Shown here in pieces: positions 25,329 to 33,539 of a stretch of 64,000 nt of DNA. The notes beneath the pieces are model-generated. The model was not told where the DNA came from. It did not search any database and saw only the letters and a list, made by a program, of their open reading frames with translations. Positions within the stretch are counted from its first letter, which is position 1. Every line of letters starts with the position of its first letter. Made by a program: the position numbers and the translations under genes. Origin of the DNA: Sediminicola sp. YIK13 (GTDB lineage Bacteria > Bacteroidota > Bacteroidia > Flavobacteriales > Flavobacteriaceae); assembly GCF_001430825.1 (NCBI RefSeq), contig NZ_CP010535.1, positions 3,204,501-3,268,500 of the forward strand, given 5' to 3'.

Positions 25329-26687
25329 ATGGAATTTAAGAGCATCAACCCTTACAATGGGCAGGAAGTAGGAACATACACATCAATTACAGAACAGGAA
25401 CTGGAGGAAAAACTCCATAAAAGCAAGATCGCCCATAAGGCCTGGAAACAGGTGCCCCTTGCCGAGCGCTGCAGGCTACTGAAAAAAGCGGGAGCGGTTT
25501 TGCGGGATAATGTGGAGGAATATGCCAAGATGATCAGCTTGGAAATGGGGAAACCCCTTTCGGAAGCCAAAGGGGAAGTCAACAAGTGCGCATGGGTGTG
25601 CGATTATTACGCCGATAATGCCACTGCCTTTCTCGCTGATGAAACCATAGGTACCGATGCCGAGAAAAGTTTTGTACGTCATGACTCCATTGGGGCTGTT
25701 CTGGCCATTATGCCCTGGAACTTTCCATTTTGGCAGGTGTTCAGGTATGCGGCGCCCACCTTGACCGCGGGCAATACAGGCTTGTTAAAACACGCCCCGA
25801 ATGTCTTTGGATGTGCCCAACAGATAGAGGATGTTTTCACAAGGGCAGGGTATCCAGAATATGTGTTTCAGAACCTGATTGTGCACCACGACCAAACCGA
25901 GAAGATCATTGTACACGATGCCGTAAAAGCAGTTACCCTAACAGGGAGTGAAAGGGCAGGCTCGGCCGTGGCGGAACTGGCGGGGCGCTACATAAAGAAA
26001 ACGGTGCTGGAACTCGGGGGCAACAATGCTTTTATCGTATGGGACGATGCGGACATTGACCAGAGCGTAAAGATTGCGGTAACGGCCAGGATGATGAATT
26101 GTGGACAAAGCTGTATTGCGGCCAAACGCTTTATTTTAATGGATGGTATTTATGATGAATTCGTCCAGAAATTCACCGAGGCGGTAAAACAATTGAAATC
26201 TGGGGATCCGATGGAGGACAATACCACCATAGGGCCGCTGGCGCGACTGGATCTCGCTGACCAATTGAATACCCAGGTAAAAGAATCGGTATCACAGGGA
26301 GCCAAACTTTTATTAGGGGGCAATCAGAACGGATGTTACCACGAACCCACTATTTTGGGAGAGGTAGTACCGGGAATGGCCGCCTTTGACCAAGAAACCT
26401 TCGGGCCCTTGGCCGCTATGATCAGGGCCAGGGATATTGACCATGCCTTTGAACTTTCTGAAAATTCGAAATACGGGCTAGGGGTAACGGTTTGTACCAA
26501 AAACACGGAAATGGCCTTAGAGCATGCCCATAAAGTTAGCGATGGCGCCTATTTTATAAACGAACTGGTGAAGTCCGATCCCAGATTGCCGTTTGGGGGA
26601 ACCAAAAACTCAGGATATGGCCGTGAACTGTCAAAAGATGGGATGATGGAGTTTGTCAACAGAAAAACGGTATATGTAAAGCATTAA
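25329..26687 (+). CDS. gabD: NAD(P)-dependent succinate-semialdehyde dehydrogenase
   Basis: A 452-residue aldehyde dehydrogenase of the short succinate-semialdehyde (Sad/GabD) type; it oxidises succinate semialdehyde to succinate. The catalytic Cys262 lies in NCGQSCIAAKRF, Glu228 in LELGGNNAFIV, and MPWNFPFWQ is the substrate/cofactor motif. LTGSERAGS is the Rossmann turn. It is the last gene of the 17-26.7 kb cluster and pairs functionally with the GABA-type aminotransferase at its head, giving amine carbon a route to the TCA cycle. It is followed by two dispersed repeats rather than a recognisable terminator. Confidence 0.9.
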   Translation: MEFKSINPYNGQEVGTYTSITEQELEEKLHKSKIAHKAWKQVPLAERCRLLKKAGAVLRDNVEEYAKMISLEMGKPLSEAKGEVNKCAWVCDYYADNATAFLADETIGTDAEKSFVRHDSIGAVLAIMPWNFPFWQVFRYAAPTLTAGNTGLLKHAPNVFGCAQQIEDVFTRAGYPEYVFQNLIVHHDQTEKIIVHDAVKAVTLTGSERAGSAVAELAGRYIKKTVLELGGNNAFIVWDDADIDQSVKIAVTARMMNCGQSCIAAKRFILMDGIYDEFVQKFTEAVKQLKSGDPMEDNTTIGPLARLDLADQLNTQVKESVSQGAKLLLGGNQNGCYHEPTILGEVVPGMAAFDQETFGPLAAMIRARDIDHAFELSENSKYGLGVTVCTKNTEMALEHAHKVSDGAYFINELVKSDPRLPFGGTKNSGYGRELSKDGMMEFVNRKTVYVKH

Positions 26688-26705
26688 AAGATAGACGCGC
26701 TTGGC

Positions 26706-26799
26706 CGTCATTGTGAGGCCCTTTGGCCAAAGCAATCTGCCACTTTCGTATTCCTTTTGTAAGATTGGCGCGCTCCATTGCCTTCCGCCCGCAATAATA
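26706..26799. repeat. Dispersed intergenic repeat, copy 3
   Basis: CGTCATTGTGAGG and AGCAATCTGCCA at the left; AGATTGGCGCGCTCCATTGC and CCGCCCGCAATAAT at the right. The arms are imperfect inverted repeats, as in copies 1 and 2. It stands directly after the amine cluster and may stabilise or end its message. Confidence 0.8.
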
Positions 26800-26825
26800 G
26801 TTTTTCTGCCTATTGTTTTCTGCTA

Positions 26826-26889
26826 CGTCATTGCGAACGCAGTGAAGCAATCCGTAACATTCGGGTCCTATTGGTAGGATTGTCCATTG
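26826..26889. repeat. Dispersed intergenic repeat, copy 4 (right arm shortened)
   Basis: CGTCATTGCGAACGCAGTGA and AGCAATCCGT form the left arm, followed by GTAGGATTGTCCATTG; the expected CGCCCGCAATGA end is missing. It lies in tandem with copy 3, 27 bases apart. Confidence 0.7.
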
Positions 26890-27085
26890 TTTTCCTATGA
26901 TCCAAACCTTTCTTTTCGCTATGAATGTCACCCCTAACCATCTGGCATTGTGATATATTAACATAATGTATCCTTAAAATTATCTTAAAAAGGTAATACA
27001 GCATAGAAAGCGGAAAAGGGAGCGGAGTTTTGGAAGGTTATTCTGACGCATCTTTGCAGTGTATAATTTTTAAAACTATACAATC

Positions 27086-27664
27086 ATGACAAAAGAAAAA
27101 TTTAATCCAAGTATATATCAAACGATCCCCTATTCATTTGATATGGTAGACCAATGGAATGCCGAAGGAAAGAGAATCAAGGATTTAGTACTTAAAAATA
27201 CAATGGTCACTGAGCAAGGTGTTTCTGAAATGACCCTTAATATCACCAAATTATCTGCTACAGATAAAGCTGGCAAGGAACATTTTATTGAGGATTTTCC
27301 ATCCTTGGCCAATTTGACTATCAAAGGGTTGCATACAGGGCATTTTTTGAGGTCCAAAAGCGCACTGGAGCTGAACCCTGGGGAGTACACTTCTTTTAGG
27401 TTCTATCTGAAAAAAGCAGGAAACAGTTTTGTGTACAGCGACCGCAGTTCAAAAAATGTATCCAGTTTTGAAAGCCTCGATTTTGAGATCGAAGGCGGAC
27501 TACAGATACACGGAGACGAAGCCAAGGAGGTAATCCTAAGGTTTGATTTTGAACCTTATGCCTTGCCACAGTTTTTGATGAAAACAAAGGAAATGTTCAA
27601 AAGCTTCAAGTGGTTTATGAGCCAGTTGGTGCAAAGTATGGAGCACAAACGCATAAAAATTTAG
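27086..27664 (+). CDS. Hypothetical cytoplasmic protein, DUF4382-like pattern
   Basis: A 192-residue protein with no signal peptide and no membrane helix. It is predicted beta-rich, with LELNPGEYTSFRFYLKKAGN, then NVSSFESLDFEIEGGLQI and EVILRFDFEPYAL. This order resembles the DUF4382 pattern (a GxYxxxRxxL strand, then a ...VxLxFDF strand) usually found in secreted Bacteroidota lipoproteins. The next gene on the opposite strand is such a lipoprotein, so the pair may share ancestry. The resemblance is weak and by eye only. The C-terminus is a basic amphipathic helix (KTKEMFKSFKWFMSQLVQSM). Confidence 0.6.
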   Translation: MTKEKFNPSIYQTIPYSFDMVDQWNAEGKRIKDLVLKNTMVTEQGVSEMTLNITKLSATDKAGKEHFIEDFPSLANLTIKGLHTGHFLRSKSALELNPGEYTSFRFYLKKAGNSFVYSDRSSKNVSSFESLDFEIEGGLQIHGDEAKEVILRFDFEPYALPQFLMKTKEMFKSFKWFMSQLVQSMEHKRIKI

Positions 27665-27730
27665 ATAAGGGAAGTCGCTCATTTTGGCGGCATAGGGTGT
27701 AAGATGTGTTCATCTGCACCAGTACAATAC

Positions 27731-27762
27731 AAAAAGCCTTCCGTTTCTGGAAGGCTTTTTTT
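27731..27762 (+). terminator. Terminator after the 27086 gene
   Basis: AAAAAGCCTTCC (27731-27742), loop GTTTCT, GGAAGGC (27749-27755) and a run of seven T. A textbook intrinsic terminator on the plus strand; it could also work weakly in reverse. Confidence 0.9.
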
Positions 27763-27801
27763 GTGCTACCAAGGGGTTAGGTGGTTCGGTATGCGCTGCC
27801 A

Positions 27802-27833
27802 TAAAAAAACCCGGCAGTTGAGCCAGGTTTTTA
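27802..27833 (-). terminator. Terminator after the DUF4382-like lipoprotein gene
   Basis: An imperfect stem, AAAAACCCGGC and GCCAGGTTTTT, with loop AGTTGA. Read on the minus strand it ends in seven T, just past the stop of the leftward lipoprotein gene at 27856. Confidence 0.8.
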
Positions 27834-27855
27834 GTATGCCTTTTATCCTATTGGA

Positions 27856-28617
27856 TTAATCGTCCAGCAAGTCGATGATGTCCTTCATTTTGTTGCGTAT
27901 GGCCTGTGCCAGATCGTTGTTGCCATCTTCATCACGGGGCGATATCTCTATAATGCCATCGTTGTTGCCGTCCATTGCTCCACTCAGGTCTATCCCGTTA
28001 ACGGAATTGAACAAAAGGGAGAGGTTAAAATCGATCACCAAGCTCTCTGTGTTATTGGAAATTAAAAAATCTACCGTAGGATCCTCAAAATCGATCTCTA
28101 TTTCATCCATAAAATCATGCCAGAAGACAAAGGGAACATCGTTTACGGTGCCCTTGATCAGTACGGATTTGTCAAAAATCTCACTGTTCACATCCTTGTT
28201 TTTATTGATCTTGAACTCCAATTCCTCATAACGGCCATTGGGGACGGTAACATTTAGAAAGCTGATCTGTCCCGCCATTAGGTCTAGGGTAAAGGGACCT
28301 TCCAGTTCTATCTCATCTTCGAAATCGAAGTAACCGTCGTCATCCCAGTCATCGTTTATATCATCTTCCATTTCCATCTCTTCCACATCGATCTCCAGTT
28401 CAAATTCCACAAGGTTGATGACGAAGTCGGTGATCTCAATACCTTCTGCCACACTCTTGGAGGTGGTCCCCTGTTTGGAAGAAGATGTGGCTGTAGTGGT
28501 GCTTTTTGCGCTCAGCGCCAGTTTCCCCGAATCCGAACCTGATTCTTCCTTGGAACAGGAGATTAAGGTGAAAATACTCAGCAGTGCAAGGCCGAGCCAT
28601 TGATTGAATTGTTTCAT
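27856..28617 (-). CDS. DUF4382-like lipoprotein
   Basis: A 253-residue lipoprotein precursor with lipobox LISC (Cys21 lipidated), so it is anchored in the membrane. A Ser/Thr/Lys-rich linker (~22-58) is followed by a domain with ITDFVINLVEFELEIDVEEM, a very acidic loop (DDINDDWDDDGYFDFEDE), FTLDLMAGQ, then VPNGRYEELEFKINKNKD, typical of DUF4382-type secreted proteins. The C-terminal acidic stretch DGNNDGIIEISPRDEDGNND looks calcium-binding (EF-hand-like DxNxDGxI). A role in surface or matrix calcium binding is possible but unproven. Confidence 0.75.
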   Translation of the reverse strand: MKQFNQWLGLALLSIFTLISCSKEESGSDSGKLALSAKSTTTATSSSKQGTTSKSVAEGIEITDFVINLVEFELEIDVEEMEMEDDINDDWDDDGYFDFEDEIELEGPFTLDLMAGQISFLNVTVPNGRYEELEFKINKNKDVNSEIFDKSVLIKGTVNDVPFVFWHDFMDEIEIDFEDPTVDFLISNNTESLVIDFNLSLLFNSVNGIDLSGAMDGNNDGIIEISPRDEDGNNDLAQAIRNKMKDIIDLLDD

Positions 28618-29007
28618 AGTAGTAAATTTTAAATATTTGGGTTTATATAATGGTAAAACAACTGAGTTTGGTTTTACCCTACTTTTTTTCGATGAACTAC
28701 ATCAATTGCGTAAGAAAGTATAACGGTAAAGGAGGTCATCTAGTATGGAACCGTGGCGTCAGCAGGATTTTGGAGGAATCTAAAAAACCACAATTTAGCA
28801 AAGGATGAACCTTACAGGTTGGCCATCTCGAGAATAGTGTTGCCCTATAAATGGCAAGTGGGTAGGGCCATATAAAAGGGAAACCTCAAAATTTGATCGG
28901 GTATAATCAAAATATCCTCTGCGTGGCCAAAGCCAAGAGCTATGACTAATTGGGCAATTCATGACAATGGTCAGGAAATTTTCTGGTGAACCTATATATT
29001 TTTGATC
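28618..29007. other. Gap between divergent genes
   Basis: A 390-base stretch that should contain the promoters of the lipoprotein (leftward) and the 29008 gene set (rightward). A 52-codon frame (28650-28808) is present but unsupported. No repeat or RNA is recognised. Confidence 0.4.
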
Positions 29008-29106
29008 ATGGAACCGAAGAAGGTATTGAAGTTATTGGTGGTTTGCCTTATTTGTGTGGGGTTGATCACCGCCTTTGTGATACTTCTAAAATATGTAATC
29101 AACTAA
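29008..29106 (+). CDS. Small single-pass membrane peptide, 32 aa
   Basis: Reads MEPKKVLKLLVV, continues hydrophobic through CLICVGLITAFVIL and ends LKYVIN before TAA. It has the charged-then-hydrophobic layout of real small membrane proteins and lies 10 bases upstream of a DUF2892 gene with the same direction, so co-translation is likely. A single ~20-residue membrane helix is evident. Its function is unknown; a helper of the DUF2892/sulfide oxidation unit is a guess. Confidence 0.45.
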   Translation: MEPKKVLKLLVVCLICVGLITAFVILLKYVIN

Positions 29107-29116
29107 ATTATAGGAT

Positions 29117-29323
29117 ATGAAAAAAAATATGGGCGGCACAGACCGCATGATTCGATTTATTATTGCCGCTGTGATCGGGGTCTTGTATTGGCAGAAAATT
29201 ATAGATGGCACACTGGCCTATGTGCTCCTGACACTGGCGGGGATATTTGTATTGACCAGTTTCGTTAGCTTTTGTCCGCTTTACAGTATTGTGGGTCTCA
29301 ATACCTGTAAGATAAAAGAGTAG
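29117..29323 (+). CDS. DUF2892 membrane protein (YgaP-like)
   Basis: A 68-residue protein with two membrane helices and the DUF2892 signature: KKNMGGTDRMIRFIIAAVIG at the N-terminus and SFCPLYSIVGLNTC at the end. The two cysteines (FCPLY, NTC) are typical of the family. In many Bacteroidota DUF2892 proteins are encoded with rhodanese or sulfide oxidation genes, and here a sulfide:quinone oxidoreductase follows 160 bases later on the same strand. A role in sulfur or persulfide handling at the membrane is plausible. Confidence 0.88.
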   Translation: MKKNMGGTDRMIRFIIAAVIGVLYWQKIIDGTLAYVLLTLAGIFVLTSFVSFCPLYSIVGLNTCKIKE

Positions 29324-29483
29324 AGATAAATTTGTTTGAAAAAGGGTATTGACTAAGGCATGGTCAATACCCTTTGTTGTGTGCTGCATGTTACATCCGT
29401 TGATGCCACCCAGTGTAACTATTGTTACTGTACCGGTAAAATATAGGGTCTACCTTTAGGTACAACTAAACAAAAGACCTATT

Positions 29484-30788
29484 ATGGGATCACATCATCA
29501 AGTACTGATTATTGGAGGGGGTACGGCCGGCATTATGGTTGCTTCACAACTTATAAGACAGAAAAAAGTAAAGGATATTGCTATTATCGAGCCATCTGAT
29601 ACACATTATTATCAGCCGGCTTGGACCTTGGTGGCAGCCGGTACTTATGACTTTGCTAAAACAGCCAAACCCATGGGATCCATCATACCTAAGGGCGCTA
29701 CCTGGATAAAGGATAAGGCCACTGGTTTTGATCCGGAAAACAACCGTGTCCATACTGAGACCAAAGGGGATATTACCTATGATTATTTGGTGGTTGCTCC
29801 CGGATTGGCCTATGATTTTAGTTTGGTACCGGGATTGGGGGAGGCCATGGATAAAGGGGTGGTCTGCAGTACCTATACCGATTCCAGACATGCATGGGAT
29901 GTCATCAAAAACTTTAAGGGAGGGACGGCTTTGTTCACTCAGCCAACCACGCCCATAAAATGTGGTGGCGCACCTCAGAAAATCATGTATTTAGCTGAAA
30001 GCTATTTTAGAAAAACGGGCGTTCGAAAAAATATGGAGGTGGTATTTGCAACCTCAGGAACAAAAATATTTGGCATCAAAAGAATAGCCGATACGTTAAT
30101 GAAGGTGGTTGATAGGAAGGATATCAATCTTAGGTTTTATCACAAACTCGTGGAGGTAGATGCCGAAAAGCAGATTGCCTGGTATGAACTGGGCAAAGAT
30201 ATTGCCCCTGGAACCTGTGTTGTAAAGTCAGGGGATGATGCTAAACCATTGGATGAAACTTTTCAGTATAATTATAAAGATGTAAAAGTGACTATTGAAG
30301 GAAACCGATATGGTATTCATTATGATATGTTGCATACGGCACCGCCATCGGTAGCTCCAACGTTTGTTAGTGAATCTTCCTTGGTGAACGAGGTAGGATG
30401 GGTAGATGTGGACAAACAAACCATGCAGCATACCAAATATCCAAATATTTTTAGTTTGGGCGATGTGTCCTCCCTGCCCACTGCAAAAACGGGGGCGGCT
30501 GTAAGAAAACAAGCCCCAGTTGTGGTAGAAAATATAGACCTGTTGATCAAAGAAAACAAAATCGGGACAAAAGCCTATAATGGGTATTCTTCCTGTCCGC
30601 TCGTTACCGATTACGGTAAAATGGTATTGGCAGAGTTTGATTATGACAACAAATTCACCCCAGATCCCAAACTGAAGCAAATGCTGGTTTTTGATAGTAC
30701 CAAAGAGCATTGGAGATTGTGGCTGCTAAAGAAATATGGGTTGCCATATCTCTATTGGAATAAAATGATGAAGGGCAAAAATGTATAA
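29484..30788 (+). CDS. sqr: Sulfide:quinone oxidoreductase-like flavoprotein
   Basis: A 434-residue FAD enzyme. The dinucleotide-binding motif is LIIGGGTAGIMVA (8-20) and the second FAD motif is NIFSLGDVSSLPTAKTGAA. Redox cysteines Cys160 (TPIKCGGAPQK) and Cys371 (SSCPLVTDYGKM), with Cys128 nearby, fit a disulfide-using SQR of the mitochondrial (type II) kind, which transfers electrons from sulfide to quinone and passes sulfane sulfur to an acceptor. The C-terminus (LLKKYGLPYLYWNKMM) looks like a membrane-associating amphipathic helix. It sits next to DUF2892, consistent with sulfide detoxification. Confidence 0.9.
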   Translation: MGSHHQVLIIGGGTAGIMVASQLIRQKKVKDIAIIEPSDTHYYQPAWTLVAAGTYDFAKTAKPMGSIIPKGATWIKDKATGFDPENNRVHTETKGDITYDYLVVAPGLAYDFSLVPGLGEAMDKGVVCSTYTDSRHAWDVIKNFKGGTALFTQPTTPIKCGGAPQKIMYLAESYFRKTGVRKNMEVVFATSGTKIFGIKRIADTLMKVVDRKDINLRFYHKLVEVDAEKQIAWYELGKDIAPGTCVVKSGDDAKPLDETFQYNYKDVKVTIEGNRYGIHYDMLHTAPPSVAPTFVSESSLVNEVGWVDVDKQTMQHTKYPNIFSLGDVSSLPTAKTGAAVRKQAPVVVENIDLLIKENKIGTKAYNGYSSCPLVTDYGKMVLAEFDYDNKFTPDPKLKQMLVFDSTKEHWRLWLLKKYGLPYLYWNKMMKGKNV

Positions 30789-30810
30789 TTAAATTTCCCC
30801 CATTTATTGT

Positions 30811-30846
30811 AAGAAGATGAAACCTAACAAGTTTCATCTTTTTTTT
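30811..30846 (+). terminator. Terminator after sqr
   Basis: AAGATGAAAC (30814-30823) pairs with GTTTCATCTT (30831-30840) around the loop CTAACAA and runs into a long T-run. Confidence 0.92.
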
Positions 30847-31238
30847 TGTCGCAAATTTTTAAAAAACATCACTTTTTGTCTTTGGTACCTTACCTATTGG
30901 GATGATACTGGACTATTAATATAGGGCGAAGTATACCAGAAAGGGAAATGCTATGCCAATTGTACATGGTTAGATTTTATGAATCCTTACTTGATGGAAT
31001 TTGTATAGGGCGATCTTTTATTTTATGCCCATAATCCTCCATTTTGTGTACATCTTTTCGGAAATAAACTCTAATTTTGCCTTACAAATCTTGTAAATTC
31101 CATACTATTTTTCTTACTTATATGTTTTAAATTTGATTTTTTTAAAATGTCCTTTTCTTGGTCATTGTGGCAAGAAAAAATGCGATACGACAAAAGATGC
31201 AGTCGTTTTATGTGCAAATTGTTAGATGAAAAGTGAAT
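30847..31238. other. AT-rich gap upstream of the PAS sensor
   Basis: About 390 bases without a supported gene, AT-rich with several T-runs around 31130-31160. It likely contains the PAS sensor promoter. No repeat, RNA gene or hairpin is evident. Confidence 0.4.
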
Positions 31239-33539
31239 ATGAACAAGGACGTATCTTTTAACCCAAAGAAACCATTTCCACACGTGGACAATAAGAAGGT
31301 AGTTGAAATTCTCCCCCTTTTGGAACTCGCCAAATATATTGGAAGGGCTTCTGCCGTGGTCCTCTCAGGAACTGGGGATAAAAAGGAGAGCTATACTGCT
31401 TCAGGAAAAAGCCTTTCATCTGAAGATAAAGCCCTTCTGGAGCCTTTTCTGGCCCATAGCCTGAACTCCTCAAAAAACAGAACAATCACATCCCAAGTGC
31501 AGAAGGTAGACGGGTTTGAACCTGGAAAATGGAGCCAAGGGAATTTTATCATTGCAGGCTACATGGGTTGGCCCTTGTCATCCGTGGAAGGTAATTCTTT
31601 AGGGGTGTTGAGTTTCATCTATGATGCTGCCTTTGAGTTGAATCCCGATCAGGAAAAAGCAATTCGTACAATACTCTCACTAGTGTCCAAAGAACTGGAG
31701 GAAGGCCGTGCCCTAGAGGAATTGAGATTGGCCCAAAAGGAACTTAAACTAGAGAGAGAGCACAGAAAAAATATTGTTGAGAACTCTAAACTAAGCCTTT
31801 GGAAATGCAATGTAAAGGAAGATACTTTATATATCGATGACAAATGGGCGGCCATCCTCGGATATGATGAGGAAGAAATAAACCCCTTGACCTTGGAGAA
31901 ATGGGAGTCCATGATTCACCCAACAGATTTGGATATGTTACGGGAGAAATGGAAGCGTTATTTGGCCGGTACAAATGTCAATTACAAGGTGACCTACAGA
32001 ATAAAGCATAAAGACGGGGCTTGGAAATGGTTTTCGGAATCTGGCAATGCCATAAAACACGATAACAACGGGGTTCCCTTGCAAATGGTGGGCATAGTTG
32101 AGGACATCACTCAATTGCAATTGGACAATATACATCTGGAAGAGGCATTACAGCGCCTTACCTACCTGTCCAAGGCTACTTCAGATGCTATTTGGGATTT
32201 GGACCTGGTGAACGAGACCCTGCAATGGAACGATAATTTTTTTGAAAATTATGGGCATCAACCGGAAGAATATGCAATGGCGGGGCTGACCCTTTGGGCA
32301 GAAAATATCCATCCGGAAGATAGGGTGCGGGTAGAACATAGTTTTGAAGCATCTCTAATAGGTGATAATGAAAACTGGGAGGAGGAATACCGGTTTAGGA
32401 AAGCGAACGGAGAATATGTAATTGTGAACGATAAGGCCTTTATCATAAGGGATGCCCATGGGAAGGCTGTTCGTATGATCGGCGCTCTTTGTGATATAAC
32501 GGAAAAAAATAACTACCTACTCAAGGCAAAAATTGCCAATGAACGTTTTCAGCGTATTATAGATCTTACCAAGGAAGTAATTTATGATTGGGACATCATC
32601 AATGAGGATGTGTACTGGGGTTCTGGCTATGTAAAGCAATTTGGCCATGAACTGCCAGAGAAGAAAGTCACGCTCCAGACCAGGATCAATCATTTGCACC
32701 CCGATGATGTGCATAGAGTGCTAAACGAATTAAAGGATTTGCTCAAAAATCCGGATCAGAATTATTTTGAGGTGAAGTACCGTTTCCTAAAGGGTGATGG
32801 CACCTATATAGATATTCACGAAAAGGCTAGTATCCTTAGAAATGATAATGGGGGCCCGTTCCGTATGGTGGGTACCATGAGGGATGTTTCCGAGGCCAAC
32901 AGGTACTTGGAGCAGTTGAAAGAATCTGAAAAAAAATACAACGACCTCTTTCATCTTTCGCCCCAACCATCATGGGTCTATGATTTGGAAACCCTTCAAT
33001 TTTTAGATGTGAATTCCGCGGCCATAGACTGTTATGGATATAGTCTGAGGGAGTTTATGAACCTTACCCTGGCCGATATTAGGCCCAAATCTGAGATAGA
33101 CCCGTTGATGGTGGAGATTGAGAATGTGCGCTCAGATTCCGAAAGAATTTATGAAGGGGTCTTTAGGCACAGTAAGAGCAATGGGGAAGAATTTGATGTA
33201 CGTATCTACAGCAATCCGATTAATTTTAGGGGCCGTACCTGTAGACAGGTTGTGGCCTTTGATATTTCTGAACTGACCAAGCACATCAAGACCATTGAAT
33301 CCCAAAACTCCAAATTCAACAAGATTGCCTGGATGCAGAGCCATGTGCTCAGAGCACCCCTGGTACGAATGATGGGCCTCACCAATTTATTGTTGGATCC
33401 GGAGGAAAATACCCAGGGGGAAAATAGATTTGTATTAGAGGAGATCCGTAAATCTTCCAATGAAATAGATCAGATCACCAGAGAGATTGCACAAATAACT
33501 AATGAATTGAAAACCAAACAACTGACCAATGGCCAATAA
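31239..33539 (+). CDS. Multi-PAS sensor protein with phospho-acceptor-like helix but no kinase domain
   Basis: 766 residues from the ATG at 31239; a GTG two codons upstream is possible. It begins with a ~150-residue GAF-like region, then about four PAS/PAC units (near 185-290, 310-420, 435-545 and 565-680), with PAS_3 signatures such as WKWFSESGNAIKHDNNGVP. The last ~80 residues are a helical DHp-like segment (NKIAWMQSHVLRAPLVRMMG) whose His sits where histidine kinases have the phospho-acceptor. No HATPase domain (no N-box or G-boxes) follows; the protein ends about 60 residues later. The gene for a response regulator overlaps its end by 11 bases. Confidence 0.88.
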   Translation: MNKDVSFNPKKPFPHVDNKKVVEILPLLELAKYIGRASAVVLSGTGDKKESYTASGKSLSSEDKALLEPFLAHSLNSSKNRTITSQVQKVDGFEPGKWSQGNFIIAGYMGWPLSSVEGNSLGVLSFIYDAAFELNPDQEKAIRTILSLVSKELEEGRALEELRLAQKELKLEREHRKNIVENSKLSLWKCNVKEDTLYIDDKWAAILGYDEEEINPLTLEKWESMIHPTDLDMLREKWKRYLAGTNVNYKVTYRIKHKDGAWKWFSESGNAIKHDNNGVPLQMVGIVEDITQLQLDNIHLEEALQRLTYLSKATSDAIWDLDLVNETLQWNDNFFENYGHQPEEYAMAGLTLWAENIHPEDRVRVEHSFEASLIGDNENWEEEYRFRKANGEYVIVNDKAFIIRDAHGKAVRMIGALCDITEKNNYLLKAKIANERFQRIIDLTKEVIYDWDIINEDVYWGSGYVKQFGHELPEKKVTLQTRINHLHPDDVHRVLNELKDLLKNPDQNYFEVKYRFLKGDGTYIDIHEKASILRNDNGGPFRMVGTMRDVSEANRYLEQLKESEKKYNDLFHLSPQPSWVYDLETLQFLDVNSAAIDCYGYSLREFMNLTLADIRPKSEIDPLMVEIENVRSDSERIYEGVFRHSKSNGEEFDVRIYSNPINFRGRTCRQVVAFDISELTKHIKTIESQNSKFNKIAWMQSHVLRAPLVRMMGLTNLLLDPEENTQGENRFVLEEIRKSSNEIDQITREIAQITNELKTKQLTNGQ

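Larger units (their letters stand above)
26688..27085. other. Repeat-filled gap after gabD
   Basis: Two copies of the dispersed repeat take up most of the first 200 bases (26706-26799 and 26826-26889). The rest, to 27085, is AT-rich and likely carries the promoter of the 27086 gene. No coding frame is supported. Confidence 0.5.

Noticed and set aside
28650-28808. A 52-codon frame in the gap upstream of the lipoprotein gene
   Set aside because: No recognisable pattern, and it covers the likely promoter of the lipoprotein gene.
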